A DNA stretch of 64,000 nt from Pagrus major (lineage: Eukaryota; Chordata; Actinopteri; Spariformes; Sparidae): NCBI RefSeq assembly GCF_040436345.1, contig NC_133236.1:18121466-18185465 (forward strand). The letters run 5' to 3'. A program made the position numbers and the translations under genes. This document shows positions 48,027 to 60,522 of this stretch, one piece after another. Every line of letters starts with the position of its first letter. The stretch's first letter is position 1. The notes under the pieces are model-generated. The model worked only from the letters and a program-made list of their open reading frames with translations, did not search any database and was not told the origin of the DNA.

Positions 48027-48061
48027 ATGGTTACTGACTACTCGAAGTAGTCAGTAACCAT
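48027..48061. repeat. perfect 16-bp inverted repeat with 3-bp loop
   Basis: ATGGTTACTGACTACT, CGA, then its exact reverse complement. It would form a strong hairpin or cruciform. Confidence 0.9.
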
Positions 48062-48360
48062 TTAAGACAAAAACATGTTGCTGGCATCAAATTCAGAATA
48101 AGCATATATTCTCAAAAATCAATTAAGTTGATGAGGTAAAACATTACATATACTTTATTTGTACTGTAATTAATTCAGTATGTGTAAAAAAAGGATTACC
48201 AAATCATCACATTCTGTTTTATTTATGTTTTACAGTGTCCGAACTTCTTTGGATTCAGGGTTGTAAGTAAAACACATACGTTTTGTAAGCAAATATATGA
48301 CCAATAGATCAAATTAAAGAAAAAGTAAAAAATGGAATTAAATTAAAGATATAATAACCT

Positions 48361-48540
48361 GGGAACTACTTAGTATTTTGTTTTACTTTACTTGAAGGTG
48401 CACAGAAAGAGTAACTAATGATTAAGTAATTAGTAATTAATGAGTCTACCTGGTCTCTATTCAATATTTTGTTCTCTATACTTGAAGGTACAAAAAAGGG
48501 TAACTAATGATTAAGTAATTAAGAATTAATGAGTCTACCT
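48361..48540 (+). repeat. two tandem copies of a ~90-bp unit
   Basis: The unit contains TACTTGAAGGT, GTAACTAATGATTAAGTAAT and AATTAATGAGTCTACCT; the ACCT boundaries repeat at 48357, 48448 and 48537. A partial third copy follows. Confidence 0.75.
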
Positions 48541-49699
48541 GATAACTACTCAGTATTTTCGAAAGCAGTCAGTAACTAAAATTCACAAATCCTACAGTGT
48601 TATATAAGGTACTGTAGTCACAAAGTATATCAGTCACTCACTCACAAATGCTCATCAATGTTCTCATCATGTCACCTGACACACACTCATAAACTGACCT
48701 CAATCTGCTCATCACACACAATCTGAATACAGGGAAGGACATGACCCGACTCTGACAATGAATCACCCGTCTCCTGTGTGTCTGGGTGTGTATTAAGACC
48801 TGTGAGGTGAGTGTGAGGCTGCTGATGACAGCTCCTGTGCTGCAGGGTCCCCGAGGGTTAATGACGAGTGGAAACTGTGACCCCGGACCATGACCGTTGA
48901 ACCTGACCTGTGAGAGACAGCAGGATAACATCAGGAGAAGCAAGAGTGACTCCTGAACAGAGCGGGATCAACAGCAGAATGACTGTCAGAGTGACTCCAG
49001 GTGAACCGCCGCTGATGGCAGCCATTCTGCGCTTAATCTGTCTGACGGCCGCGACGGCTGTTCACACCGCTGCTGCTTTTTAAAGACGCTCTGTGTGAAA
49101 CTCTCTCTCTTTTCTTTTTTTTGTCCTCCTCCACTCAAAACTGTGTTATTTCAGTATGCAGAGTGATGAATGTGAAGACTTTTACACGTTCGTCCACTGA
49201 AGGGGAAAAGTTTCTCTGTGATCACCTTAAAGGCTCAGTATGTCATTTCTGCCACTAGGGGTCTCACAGTCAAAACAATGAAAACCAAGATGTAGTTTGA
49301 TGGCATTCTGAAGTAGCACAGGATCATTGGAATTGTTGTCTTCATTGTTAAATAACCACCATTGTTAATGAAAATGTATCCACGTGACGAGCTAATGTTT
49401 TAAAGTTTTATTTTTGTTCCTCACTCTCTGATGTATCTTCTCATGTTTCCCCTGAAGTTACAGCAACAGGCGGCCAAATGAAATGCATCGTTACCTTGAG
49501 TCAAATTATGGACTTCTCTGGGTCAAAACATTGCAGGAACAAGTACACAACTCAAAAAAATAAATAACAGAGTTTCAGTGTTTTTGGACATTTGTGTAAA
49601 TGTAAAGCATGACTTTATGACATCACAACACGAGCCAATCATGGGGGGACTTTTCAAATGCAAAATTTTGAAATGAAAACTACAATGCCCGCTTTTTTG

Positions 49700-50110
49700 C
49701 AGTAGGAGACTCACATGTTCACGTGTGAACTAAAATTTTAACGTGAAAATAAAATAATGCCGTATGTCTACTGGACATTTTCACAAGCAATTGACTTTTA
49801 TTCACATATGAATAAAAATGTCCACATGTGAAATGTACTTCTTCACATGTGAATTACAAACATTCATGCGATTGGCTTTTTTAAAACATGTGGATGAGAA
49901 TTTCTACACGTGGAAACAAAACATGGCACATGAAATCTTCCACATTTTCACATGTGACTGGCTTCACATGTGAACAACAATTTCAAAATGCAAAAATAAA
50001 AAATGTCACATGTGAACTGGACATTTTCACAAGGAAATTCGGCCATATGAAGTTTACATTTGCACATGTAAATAACATATTTTCATACCTGATTGGGTTT
50101 TAAAAATATA
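49700..50110. repeat. cluster of CACATGTGA palindromic repeats
   Basis: CACATGTGA occurs five times between 49820 and 50020, with variants (CACGTGTGAA, CACATATGAA) around it, at irregular spacing of about 10-110 bp. It appears to be a decayed tandem or foldback repeat. Confidence 0.6.
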
Positions 50111-50879
50111 TGGATTGGAAATCATGTGCACACAGACATAGAGAAGTATTAAAAGTTTGAATAAAGTTAATTACAGATGTATGAATATAAATACTGTCCC
50201 TACAAACTGTTACCATCTTTCTTGTGATGTAAACTTAAATTCACAGTGAGTATATGTTGACTCTGTTCACTACAGCTTAGCATCTTGTTATTTAAGATGT
50301 AATGATGAGTGTTGTCCTGAAATAACATCATTAGTGAGTGACTGAATGAAAGGAGTGTTGATGGAAACTGATATTTGCATGTTGCGTCTTAAATTTGATG
50401 TATAGAAACACAATCCTAGAGTTTAAAGGCAGAACACTTCTTTCCAACGCAACCCCAAGATATGAAAGGACAACAAACATAACAAGAGATTGAACTTAAA
50501 AGCAAAGGACAGCAGTGCAGACTCAACCAACATCACAAAGCCACACCAAATACAACATAAACAGATAAATAGCTCAAGAATGTCATCCATAAACTGTCAC
50601 CTTCCTCCATAAATAAGCTCTAACCTGACTCCTGATTGTAAATACTGTTTTCCTCAGCTTCATATCTGATCATTTCACAGCAAAGCACCAGAATGAAACA
50701 ACACATTTCACCCACAGATCGAGTCAACACAGTCAAAACCCTGGCACTTTCACACACACCACATGCAGGCTGCTGCATATGAAATGAACTGTAGATACAT
50801 TGATCACATCGCGGGCTCCTCGGCTCTCACATGTTTGTCTTTGCAGTGTGAACAGACTAAGCCCCTCTACTCAGCTGTC

Positions 50880-51620
50880 ATAATTTGTTAACGAGTCTTT
50901 TCAGGGAGGGAAAAAAGAAAAGGAGAAGACAGAAAAAAAGAAAAGAAGGCTCTTCACGAGTGACTGAAAGCAGAGGTCCATCCAGAGAGGGAACCCAGGG
51001 GCGACATCAGACCGATTTCAGACCAGCCCGTGATGGCATCTCTGTATATTTTAATATTAATGACCTCGGCCGCAAAGCCGCCTCTAAGCCTTCAACAGGT
51101 GCCCCAGCCCCACTCGAGTCTGAAAACCCGGGATCATTCAACATCCCACTATCCAACACCACCACCGGCACCACCACAGGGCAATAAAGACTGCAAATGA
51201 GGAGGATGAAGGCGAAGAGGTGGGAAAAAAAGACATAAAGAGTGGAAGGGGAGTTAGAGAGTCAGCCATCTCTTGCAAATAAGTTTTTGAGTCACTTTCC
51301 CCAGCTGAAACACGGGTCGATATTTCCCCCCCTCCCTTGAGAAAGAGATTGACTTTTGTTTGGAGTTTGTGAGAAGTGGGAATCAGAAGCGGGACAATGG
51401 GACTCCCCACGGTGAGAGGCTGAGAGGAGCCATCTCAAATCAGTCAGCCAGAGGACTGACTAATCCGTCCATTGTCCCTCCCCAGCCACCGGCCGCACAT
51501 CAACACATTCGCCCCCCATTGTCCCCCACCCTCATGCAGCGGGATTTGCTCTCCCCAACAGCCAGTTTTGTCCACGGCAGTTCGAGCGGAAGTTTCTCAC
51601 TGACAATTTGCCCCAAATAG
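50880..51620. promoter_or_regulatory. candidate regulatory island
   Basis: Repeat-poor, GC-richer sequence about 7-8 kb upstream of nr2e1, including TTTTAATATTAATGACCTCG. ORFs of about 90-100 codons on both strands do not resemble known families. Confidence 0.25.
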
Positions 51621-52049
51621 ATTTGTCAGAGCGTCCAACTGCACCGCACCGACTTTGTGGGTTTCTGGGTTTGGGTTCTGGGTCTGGGGTGTTTTTTTTG
51701 GGGCGGGGTGGTAGGGGGGGACTCCTTCACGGTGAGGCCTCGGCGTGTGTGGAGGAGATGGTGGGACTGTGTGAGGTCAGTGGTGTGGTTTATTCCCGAG
51801 GGATCTCACCTGACATCAAGTGCTGTGGTTTCACTGGAGCTGCTGGTCTCACACTTGTGTTTCCTGGTGGATAAACTCCTGCACGGAACCAAAACTGCCG
51901 CAGAGAAACAACCGACACCCACCCAGTGCTGGAAGAAGTATTCAGATCCGTTACTCAATTAATATTACACTGTAAAAAAATAAATACAATTAATACTCTG
52001 TTACAAGTCAAAGTCCTACTGAACTAATTATCAGAAAAAGGAGCTTTAA

Positions 52050-52250
52050 AGGGGCACTGTGTAGTTTTGGAGAAGAAATTCAAACGTATTACAAAGGTAA
52101 TAATACAAACTCAGAAATATTCATTTTTTCCATAACTGAATAAACAAGCTGTTCCCAGAGGAAAATAAGGTCCCCAGAACATTGTTTGAAGCTAGAAAGG
52201 TGGCAGGGTCCGCCACATATAAACAAAGTAAAACAGTATGAAATCAGCAT
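52050..52250 (+). mobile_element. truncated copy of the GGGCACTGTGT TTAA MITE
   Basis: Preceded by TTAA and beginning AGGGGCACTGTGTAGTTTTG, with GTGGCAGGGTCCGCCACATA. Homology stops near 52250 and the right end is missing. Confidence 0.65.
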
Positions 52251-52388
52251 TTCACTGGATGTGAAGCTCATTTCTATTTGTTTTGTATCAGTCTGTAACT
52301 AATGATTGTGTTCATAAAGGATTAATCTCCTGATTGTTGAAGTAATTTTGTTTCAGCCCAGCAGAGCCCAGAGTGACACCTTCACAAC

Positions 52389-52835
52389 CAGTGATGGAAT
52401 GTAATACATTTACTCAAGTACTATACTTAAGTTTTTGAGGTACTTTACTTGAGTATATCAACTTTCTGCTACTTTATACTTCCACTCCACTACATTTTCA
52501 GGGCAGTTATTGTACTTTTACTCCACTACATTTATCTCATAACTAGTTACTTTGCAGATTGCATGCTGCATCAGAGTGAAAGTAGGTAATGTATTTTATT
52601 AGCAATCGGTTAAAAAATAAAATAAGAAAACAAACTAATTCCAATAATCAGAAAAATGCTATGGTCGACACATAGTATACAATATATTCATACATGGAAA
52701 TACATGTATAATTGTATTTCAGATACTTTTACTAAAGTACTATTCGTATGACCGACTTTCACCTTTACCAAAGTAACATTTTAACACAATATCTTTACTT
52801 AACTTTACTTTTGATTACTTTTTACAACCCTGTTC
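52389..52835 (+). mobile_element. hAT-type non-autonomous repeat (CAGTG ends)
   Basis: Starts CAGTGATGGAATGTAATACA with TTTACTCAAGTACTATACTT. Same family as at 29852 and 38429. Confidence 0.55.
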
Positions 52836-54880
52836 ACAACACTTGTTTTGTCAACAGTACAAAACCCAAATTATTAAAAATGAATTAAAACAAGCAGCTA
52901 ATCCTCACATTTGAGAAATGTTAGCATGACAAATAACTTGCTATTTATACAGTTATTATACTGTTGGGCAATTTTAAGGTGCACAATGTAACTTTTTTTC
53001 AATAACAGTTTTGTTTATATAGTCTTACATTCTTGAACTGTACAACTTCTGCAATCTTTTTGTTCTCACCCCACCATAACTCAAATATGAGCTTGTTTTG
53101 GCTTTAAAGTACATCTAAAACTCATGTTAGCTCTTGCAAACTGCTATTCCTTGAATCAAAAGCTCTATCTGTTTATAGGCCTGTAAAAAAGTCACATAGT
53201 ACATCTTTGAATTATAACAAAACATCATTTGTTTATAAGCACTTTGTATGGTTTGTCTGCAGAAGTCTTAATTTGAAAAGTAACGGCTAAAGCTGTCAAA
53301 AGTCTATTGCGGTGGAACAATGCATGTTTTCATCCGACTGTAGCTTATGACACAGGAGCAACTCCCTCGATATGATACAGTTGTAACGTTCACACTTGAG
53401 ATTGCATTTCATCTGTCTTGGGTTGCATTTAAATGTGTTTGTTTGGTGACATAAAGAGGCTATTAGCACAAATGCTACAACAAAATGTCCACTTGTCTCC
53501 ATCTTTTAGAAGGAAAAACATGATGGTATGTGCAGTGTAAATATAAGTATCAGTTTTTCTCTCTTTATTTCACAAGCATAATCCACTGAGTCAACACTGC
53601 TTTCCACTCCTGTTACACATAACAAAACAATCAATAAAACATTTCAAACACATTAAACAGTCAGGACAGGAAGGCCTCTAGATTAGTCTGTGTCATCATT
53701 TAACTTTCAAAATAAAAGCTCAACATGATTTAGTTTATTCTCTGACTAACTGATGTTTCTTAATGAAGGTAAATGCTTCATAGGCCTCATGGGAGAATCG
53801 TCACAATACTGGATCCTGATTGGTTGAACACCAGCGTGTCAGGATCAGAGCAATTACTGGATTAGAGCACTCAGTCAAGATCAAACCCAGTTAATGCTGA
53901 CTGCAGAGTAAAGAACCGTGTCTTAATTAAATATCTCTGATCACCTTTAAATGAAGAGGTTACAGGAGTGAACACGTGGACAGGTAACACGAGTCTCCAG
54001 AAGCAGAACTGTCCGTGGTGCTGAAATCCAGCTGCATATTTCCACTTATTTGGAAAGTTTCATCACATTTAAGACTGTCGAATATTACCACGATGAGGTG
54101 AGGCCTTTCTACAACCCTTCAACGACATTAAATCACATTTTAATTACTGTTTGTGATCAAAGACAGCTGATGGATTCATGCGAAGACAATCACCTGCCGA
54201 TGGGACCGACTATGATCTTCCCCCGGTCAGATTTAAAGGATGCACGGCTTGAATTCTCCTCATTATTTGCTCTCCGGAGCTTTGTGACTTCTCCCCAAAG
54301 CCAGTTGCTTTACGCCTGGTCGGTTAGGGGCCTGCACAGTGATAGCTGTGCGTAAAGAGATGGCTTAACTGCGGACTCCAGTCGGAATTACACCGTAAAT
54401 AGTTATTTTTACCATCTTTAAATGCTTTATTGAACACGAGCCGCTGTTTTTTTTTTATCCTTACATCATTAGAATAAAATCAACAGGTGTGTAAGACACC
54501 TGAGTTGTGTTTTCTCTCTCTGCTTTTGTCCTGCAGTGACTTCTGTCGGGCTCCCACTCCTCTCTCCTTGTTAAAGTCTATCCTATAGTATGTCAAGTAT
54601 CCGCATACTGATGCTGAGCTCTCCCCCCCTTTCCAAAAAAAAAAAGAAGAAGAAGAAGAAAACAGATACACAATCCACTGGCCCCTTTTGTTCACGTCAT
54701 TTCATTGACTGTCTGAGGAGAAGAGAGTCACTAATACAAGAAAAAGTGAAAGAAGGCAACCCCGGCAACCATGATGTTGGTTATATTTGTGTAAAGGCTA
54801 TCAGTGAATGACGAGGATTAGGACGAGTTAAGGAGATTATGTCACACATTCACCACATTCACCCACCCCGGCAGCCACCC

Positions 54881-54928
54881 ACACACACACACGCACACAC
54901 ACACACACACACACACGCACCACACACA
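54881..54928 (+). repeat. (CA)n microsatellite
   Basis: About 20 CA units with CG interruptions. Confidence 0.85.
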
Positions 54929-55612
54929 CGCACTTGGAAATATTTCGTTTTAATTTCTAGAAATCAGACAAGTGGTCGTTACCTGAGAAGAAAGAAGGAC
55001 ATGAAAAAAGAGGAGGAGTCGGGAAAATTGTCTCCCCTCCCCCATAATAAAAGTGTATTGTAGCCTTTATTATGAGGAGTGAAAAAAAAAAAAAAACACA
55101 ATATGTGTCCGTAAACTTCCCTTTGAGGACTCTCGACGTGTCCCCGCAGGACAAATCAAAGGAATATTCTGGTGATTTCTCCTCGGGCTTGTTAGTCTCC
55201 AGCCTTGTTCTGTTCAGGTTGAAAAGACACAACAATGGCTGATTGCAATTAACTACGCCTCTCCGCCTCGCCCCTGTCCGCTTAAATCGACACTTTTGTG
55301 AGTCCATATGGCCTTCAGTGTACCGTGGGAATGAACACAATTAAAACACAGAATATGGATTTCTGGAGTTGCCCGGCGAAAGCACAGCAAGCTGTCAAGG
55401 TCAGGGTGTCAGTGAGCGGGGCCTGCAGCGGCCCGAGCCTCCGGACTGGGACGGCAGCCCGGTGCCACTGACTGACTGACTGACCGCGGGGGGTGATGGG
55501 AGGTGTGGACGGTAAACCTTAAAACGGTTAAAGATGGTTTTAATTAATGTGAAGGCAGTGAGGCACAAGAGAGTGAAATAAATATTGGATCTAATTATAA
55601 TTTATTTGTTAA

Positions 55613-55949
55613 AGGGGCGCTTTGTAGTTTTGGAGAAGAAATCCAAACTCAGAATTTCAATATTTGCAAAATATTGAGGTAATAATACAAAATCAGACAT
55701 ATTTATTTTTTTCATAACTGAATAAACAAGCTGTTCTCAGGGGGAAATAAGGGAGAAAGCTAGAAAGGTGGCAGGGTCCGCCACATATAAACAAAGTAAA
55801 GCAGTGTGAAGTTGTCCTTTAAGGTCAGTTTGTTTGTTCAGCCTTGAAAACAAAGAGTTTGTTTGAATTAATTTTGTTTCGGCACTAAACTAAACTAAAA
55901 CTTCCCCTTCGGATCAAAATGTTGTCCGCCAAAACTACACAGTGTTCCT
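55613..55949. mobile_element. TTAA MITE, GGGCACTGTGT family
   Basis: 337 bp, TTAA on both sides, with ends AGGGGCGCTTTGTAGTTTTG and AAAACTACACAGTGTTCCT. Confidence 0.75.
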
Positions 55950-56365
55950 TTAAAGTGAGCTTTCTGGACAAGATGTGATGTAGCTGCCAGGTGCAATGTG
56001 GTGTAAAGTTGTTCAATGTGTTATTTTTGTTTGTTTGTTGTTTTTATTTCTTTTATTTGGACTTGCACGTACACACAATTTATGTAATCGTGGTATGGTA
56101 AAATGTCTATAAGTATGTTGTACTGTGATCTTATTGTCTGGTGTAAAAGAGCTTGAGGGAAAATTACTGTGTAGGTTTACTGTAAATGTAGGTGAGAAGT
56201 CAAATGTGAAATAAAATGTTTAACAGCTAAAATTAAATTGTCTTCATTTTAGTGGATGTTTACATTATAAACAAAAAACAAAACTGCACTAGGTGTGAAG
56301 TAAAAAGATAATGTTGTTTTATCATCATTTGGAGGAGGCAGTACTGAGATATATCCACTTCTGGT

Positions 56366-56947
56366 AACACTTTATAATAATCATAATTAATAAATTGTTA
56401 ATTTATAGTTAAAGGTGCACTGGGAGGAAAAATTTAATTAGAATAGAAAAATCTTCATTGATTGATTGATTTTCATGCTTAAACCAACTAAATAAACAAA
56501 CTCACTTTGTTTTCATGACTCAATAAACTGAATAAACAAACTGTCCTTAAAGGACAACACAGTTTCATACTGTTTTACTTTGTTTATATGTGGCGGACCC
56601 TGCCACCTCTCTAGCTTCAAACAGTGTTCTTGGACCTCTGAGAACAGCTTGTTTATTCAGTTATGGAAAAGATAAATATTTCTGAGAATCAATGTTGTAA
56701 ATATTATCTATTTCTTTTCCAGAACTACATAGTTCCCCTTTAATTAAACTTTAGTTAATTGCTATTTCACTGTTAAAAAACATTTAAATGCTTTATAAGT
56801 CATTTATTAAGAAACTTGCAACTGATGTTAATAACACCTTAAATTGCTTAATAAATGGTTTATAAAGCATTTAACTGTTTATAACAATCAACTAAAGTTT
56901 AACTATTATTCAGCATTTATTAATGATGGTTGTTATAAAGTGCTTCC
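56366..56947. mobile_element. foldback repeat hosting a nested MITE
   Basis: ACTTTATAATAATCATAATT at the left is mirrored by GATGGTTGTTATAAAGTGCT at the right. The TTAA MITE at 56413-56739 sits inside. Confidence 0.5.
56413..56739 (-). mobile_element. TTAA MITE, GGGCACTGTGT family, inverted
   Basis: TTAA on both sides, with the internal marker ATGTGGCGGACCCTGCCACC in reverse orientation to the copies at 28559 and 55613. A further decayed copy may lie at 57075-57290. Confidence 0.7.
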
Positions 56948-58170
56948 TATTTTATTAATCTAATGCATTTTTTTATAAGCTGTAATGTTTAAATCACAGG
57001 AGAAGTGAGGGTGCAAGTTTCAAATTTTCTGTTTGTGTTTACAGATTGAATTATATAAACAACACTGATTAAAATCAAAGGTGCACTGAAGTCAGAAATA
57101 TGTATTTGTTACATTTCCATTATAAACAAGCCATCCTCAGGGTGGGATTAGGTCTGTCTGAAGGAAGGTAGCTACTTACAAATGTCCACCAAATATAAGC
57201 AAAGTATGAAACAGTATGAGACTGTGTTGCCCTTTAAGAACAGCTTGTTCATTTTGCTTATTCAGTCATGAAAATCAATCATGACTGATGTTTTTCTTCC
57301 ACTTTTCTCTCGTTCTCTTCTATAACATTTTTTTTTATCTCATCATCATATCACATCACAGGAGTCCTGCTTTGACTTCAGAGTAAATGGTGCTAATTCT
57401 CTGTCCCTCTGTCTTTATATTAACTGTCTGTCCTGCTAACAAGCTCTAACAAATCCTTTGAATGGACGCTGGTAAATGAGACAAAAACACACACCTGCAA
57501 CATGTTGATGAATGAAGCTCAAGATAAACCTTTAACAAATGAAAGAGAGCTAAAGTCATATTTCTACGATATCTCGATAAATATATAGATAATGTGACAA
57601 ACAGCCAACACGTCTTTAAGGTAGCTGTGAGAACATCAGCACCACCTCAGCTGTTTAACAGTGGCTCTGACTGATAAGTGTCTACAGTGGGCCCCATGCA
57701 GGCACTTATCCTTGAGTCGGGTAAGGACTGCATGTGTAACCAGACACAATTGTTTTTGAGCTTGTGTGTGTAGGAAATGAGGAGCATGACACTGTAACCC
57801 CCCCTCCCTCGCCTGCATATAGTTAGTAACCTCTTCACAACATACCTCAGCATCACTGATAATGCTCACAGAGGTCATGAGTGCAAGTTTTTATGCAGAA
57901 AATGCCCCATGAAGAGATAATGGAGGAAGTTTGTTGCATTTTTATTTTAATTTTTTTTAATTTTGAACATGTTATAGTGTAATATTTTGAGTTGTATTCA
58001 TTTGTGAGTCTTTCCAGTCGTTTATTGTGGCTCAAATAAAATAATGCAAAACTAAAACAAATCGCAATGTTGCACAAAACATGCATGCAACACGTGTTTC
58101 TCTTTTCTTTTCTCTTCTGTTCTTTATTTTTCTGTGTGTTTGCAATGCCTCTTGATCCATGAGCAAGGCA

Positions 58171-58250
58171 CTTCACATCACTTGCACACACACACATTCA
58201 CACCATCGGTCACACACACACACACACACGCACACGCACACTCCCTCACA
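58171..58250 (+). repeat. CA-rich microsatellite near nr2e1 leader
   Basis: Interrupted CA/CACG repeats about 600 bp upstream of the nr2e1 start codon. Confidence 0.8.
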
Positions 58251-58481
58251 CGCCAGTGACGTCAGGCTGGAGTTTGGAGTAGAAAGCCAAGTGGATGAAG
58301 GAAGTGGAGATCTCCACCCTCCAGCCTCTCCCCCCCTGACACTTCTCATAAATATTACCGAGGCTTATTTGAGGAACGCGCAACCACAAAGTCACATCGT
58401 GTCCTGGTTTTAACAAGCTTTCAGCTGTCAGAATATCAGAATATTGATTATTTTTTCTTTACTTTCTTTTCCCACCGGGGT

Positions 58482-58814
58482 TTGGCAACATCGGATGCGC
58501 TCCAGGCTGCGTTTTCCCAACTCCAACTTTGTGCACCGGCTGCAGGGCTGCTGTCGCCGCTAACAGGTCGCTCTCCCTGGGGGTTGAAGTCGGGTTTTCC
58601 TGGAGGTGAAGACTGTCTGTTACAATGTACAACCCTGTGTCTTAATCTGGGGGTCGCAGAAAGGAAATCTGTCAAGTTTGGCAACTCGGGACGTGCCGAT
58701 CTCATCGCTGCTGGTGAAGACTTGCAGGAAAGTGCTGCGGCTTCACGCTTCTTTTTTTTAAAACTGTTTGTCAGCAAGAAAAAAGAAGAGAAAGAGGACA
58801 TTTTTTCATCCTGA
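58482..58814 (+). other. upstream ORF in probable nr2e1 5' leader
   Basis: An open frame of 110 codons ends 24 bp before the nr2e1 start region. If transcription begins upstream of it, it is a uORF that could lower translation of the receptor. The peptide resembles nothing I recognise, so it may be chance. Confidence 0.2.
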
Positions 58815-58841
58815 ACTTTATTATTAAGTCGAGCATCCATG

Positions 58842-58899
58842 ATGAGCAAACCCGCCGGCTCAACAAGTGGCTGTCTGGATATTCTGAACGTCAAATCAA
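58842..58899 (+). CDS. nr2e1: nr2e1 coding exon 1 with two in-frame donors
   Basis: Splicing at 58867 (weak donor GTGGCT) joins to exon 2 as [15 protein letters not shown], the standard vertebrate start. Splicing at 58900 (consensus GTAAGT) adds 11 residues, [11 protein letters not shown], replacing STS-R with [15 protein letters not shown]. Both end in the same phase, so both give full receptors. The stronger donor makes the longer form, which would sit just before the first zinc finger. Confidence 0.7.
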
Positions 58900-60477
58900 G
58901 TAAGTGTCGCTTCCCTCTCCCCTGATCCCTCTGGAGAATATCGTGTGAGTATCAGGCCTCTCTGTGGCGTGGAGCGTAAAATAAATAAAATCACTGATAC
59001 TCCTCTTGTCATCAGAGCTTCAGTGCAATGATAAAGTCAGTTTGTTCCTCACGATCTTGGATAAATGTGAGTAGTGATCCGTGGGGGGAAAGGCTGTCGT
59101 CCGTGGCTTTTTCCCGAGCGCACACACACTCACACTCACACACACACACTCACACACACACAGTAGGCTGCGTAAACTTGCGTCCACGTCTGACAATTAA
59201 AGCGCCCTCAGCCTGACTGGAATAAAGAAATATATATATTTTCTGTAAAGCTGAGACGTAAAGAAATAACAAGTGTTGAGAATACTCTCCTCTCTCGCTT
59301 CGATGCCACTTGTTGCCTTCACTTCCATGTGCAGCAGAGCCTCCAAACGAGGAATAACACGATTAAAAAAAAAACCGAGACATTAAATCAGTGATAATGT
59401 GGTTTTAAAAGAGATAAGAGATTATTGTATTTCTGCGCTGATAGTTTTCTCTTTTACAGGAATAATAATAAATCAATTGTTTGTCTTTACGTGTCCGCGT
59501 GCGCGCGTTTCTGTCCTACAATTAAAAAAAACAGCTTTATTTGAAAGAATCAATCATGAATGCATTCAGAGATTTCAAACTAAATTGTTGAGTTTTATTC
59601 TTGTGATTTAAAGATTTAGATTCAGTTTTAATCGGTGCTTTTTTTCTTAACCTTCCAGCGAGCATCCCTCTGTTAGGCCTCGTAATAAATCCAAATTAAA
59701 TCACACACACATTATAATATAACAGCCTGATGGAGGTTATTGTTCTGTTTTAGCTAGATAGGACATTTCTGTTAAATTAATATTCACTTGTGCGTTTCTT
59801 TCTCTATCACCAAGCACTTCCAGCTCACGTCCCAACTGTTGCTTCTCCTGCAGGTGCTCAGATGTTGTTCATAACCAACATGTTTTTAAATGAGAACCAA
59901 CAGCTCACACCGTCACTGTGATTCAAGTTCAGACCTACATTATGGGTGGTCAGTGGAGACATTTCCTGCTCCCAGTAAAAACTTAATTTCCAGTTCTTTT
60001 AGCAGGTTTGCGCCTTGATGGTGATTACGTTAATAGAATATGCCATATATCTTCAAGCAATTACTGCACACAATGGAGACGAATTGGACCCCCACAGCGG
60101 GAAGTTAAATACATTCCCCCTCCTTCACAACAAAATTGTGTGTCATTTTATTTAATTGACTCCCTGAAATCTAGTTTTATATTTGTTTGCGCACATTCTG
60201 TTTATTTATTTATTTATTGCGCACATTCGTTCGTCGTTAATTCATTTAAGACTTTTATTTTGGAGGTGCGCAAATGAACTTGACTCGTTTGGTTTATTTA
60301 ATATATGTTAACCAGTAAATTACTCCAACGAGCACAGTCAATATTTTAATTATTAGCCAGAGAGAATCTAGATTCTACCAGATATACACATCTGATGTAT
60401 TTTACAGCTGGTTGATTTTTTTCTTTTTCTTTTTTAAATGACTCTCATTAAGAGAAAATAACTTTCAGCAGGCCAAG

Positions 60478-60522
<45 letters not shown>

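Noticed and set aside
50885-51187. 100-codon Lys/Arg-rich ORF upstream of nr2e1
   Set aside because: Low-complexity start, no recognised domain, no matching exon structure.
58448-58894. 148-codon minus-strand ORF overlapping nr2e1 exon 1
   Set aside because: Antisense to the leader and first exon; no family match, so a shadow of GC-rich sequence.
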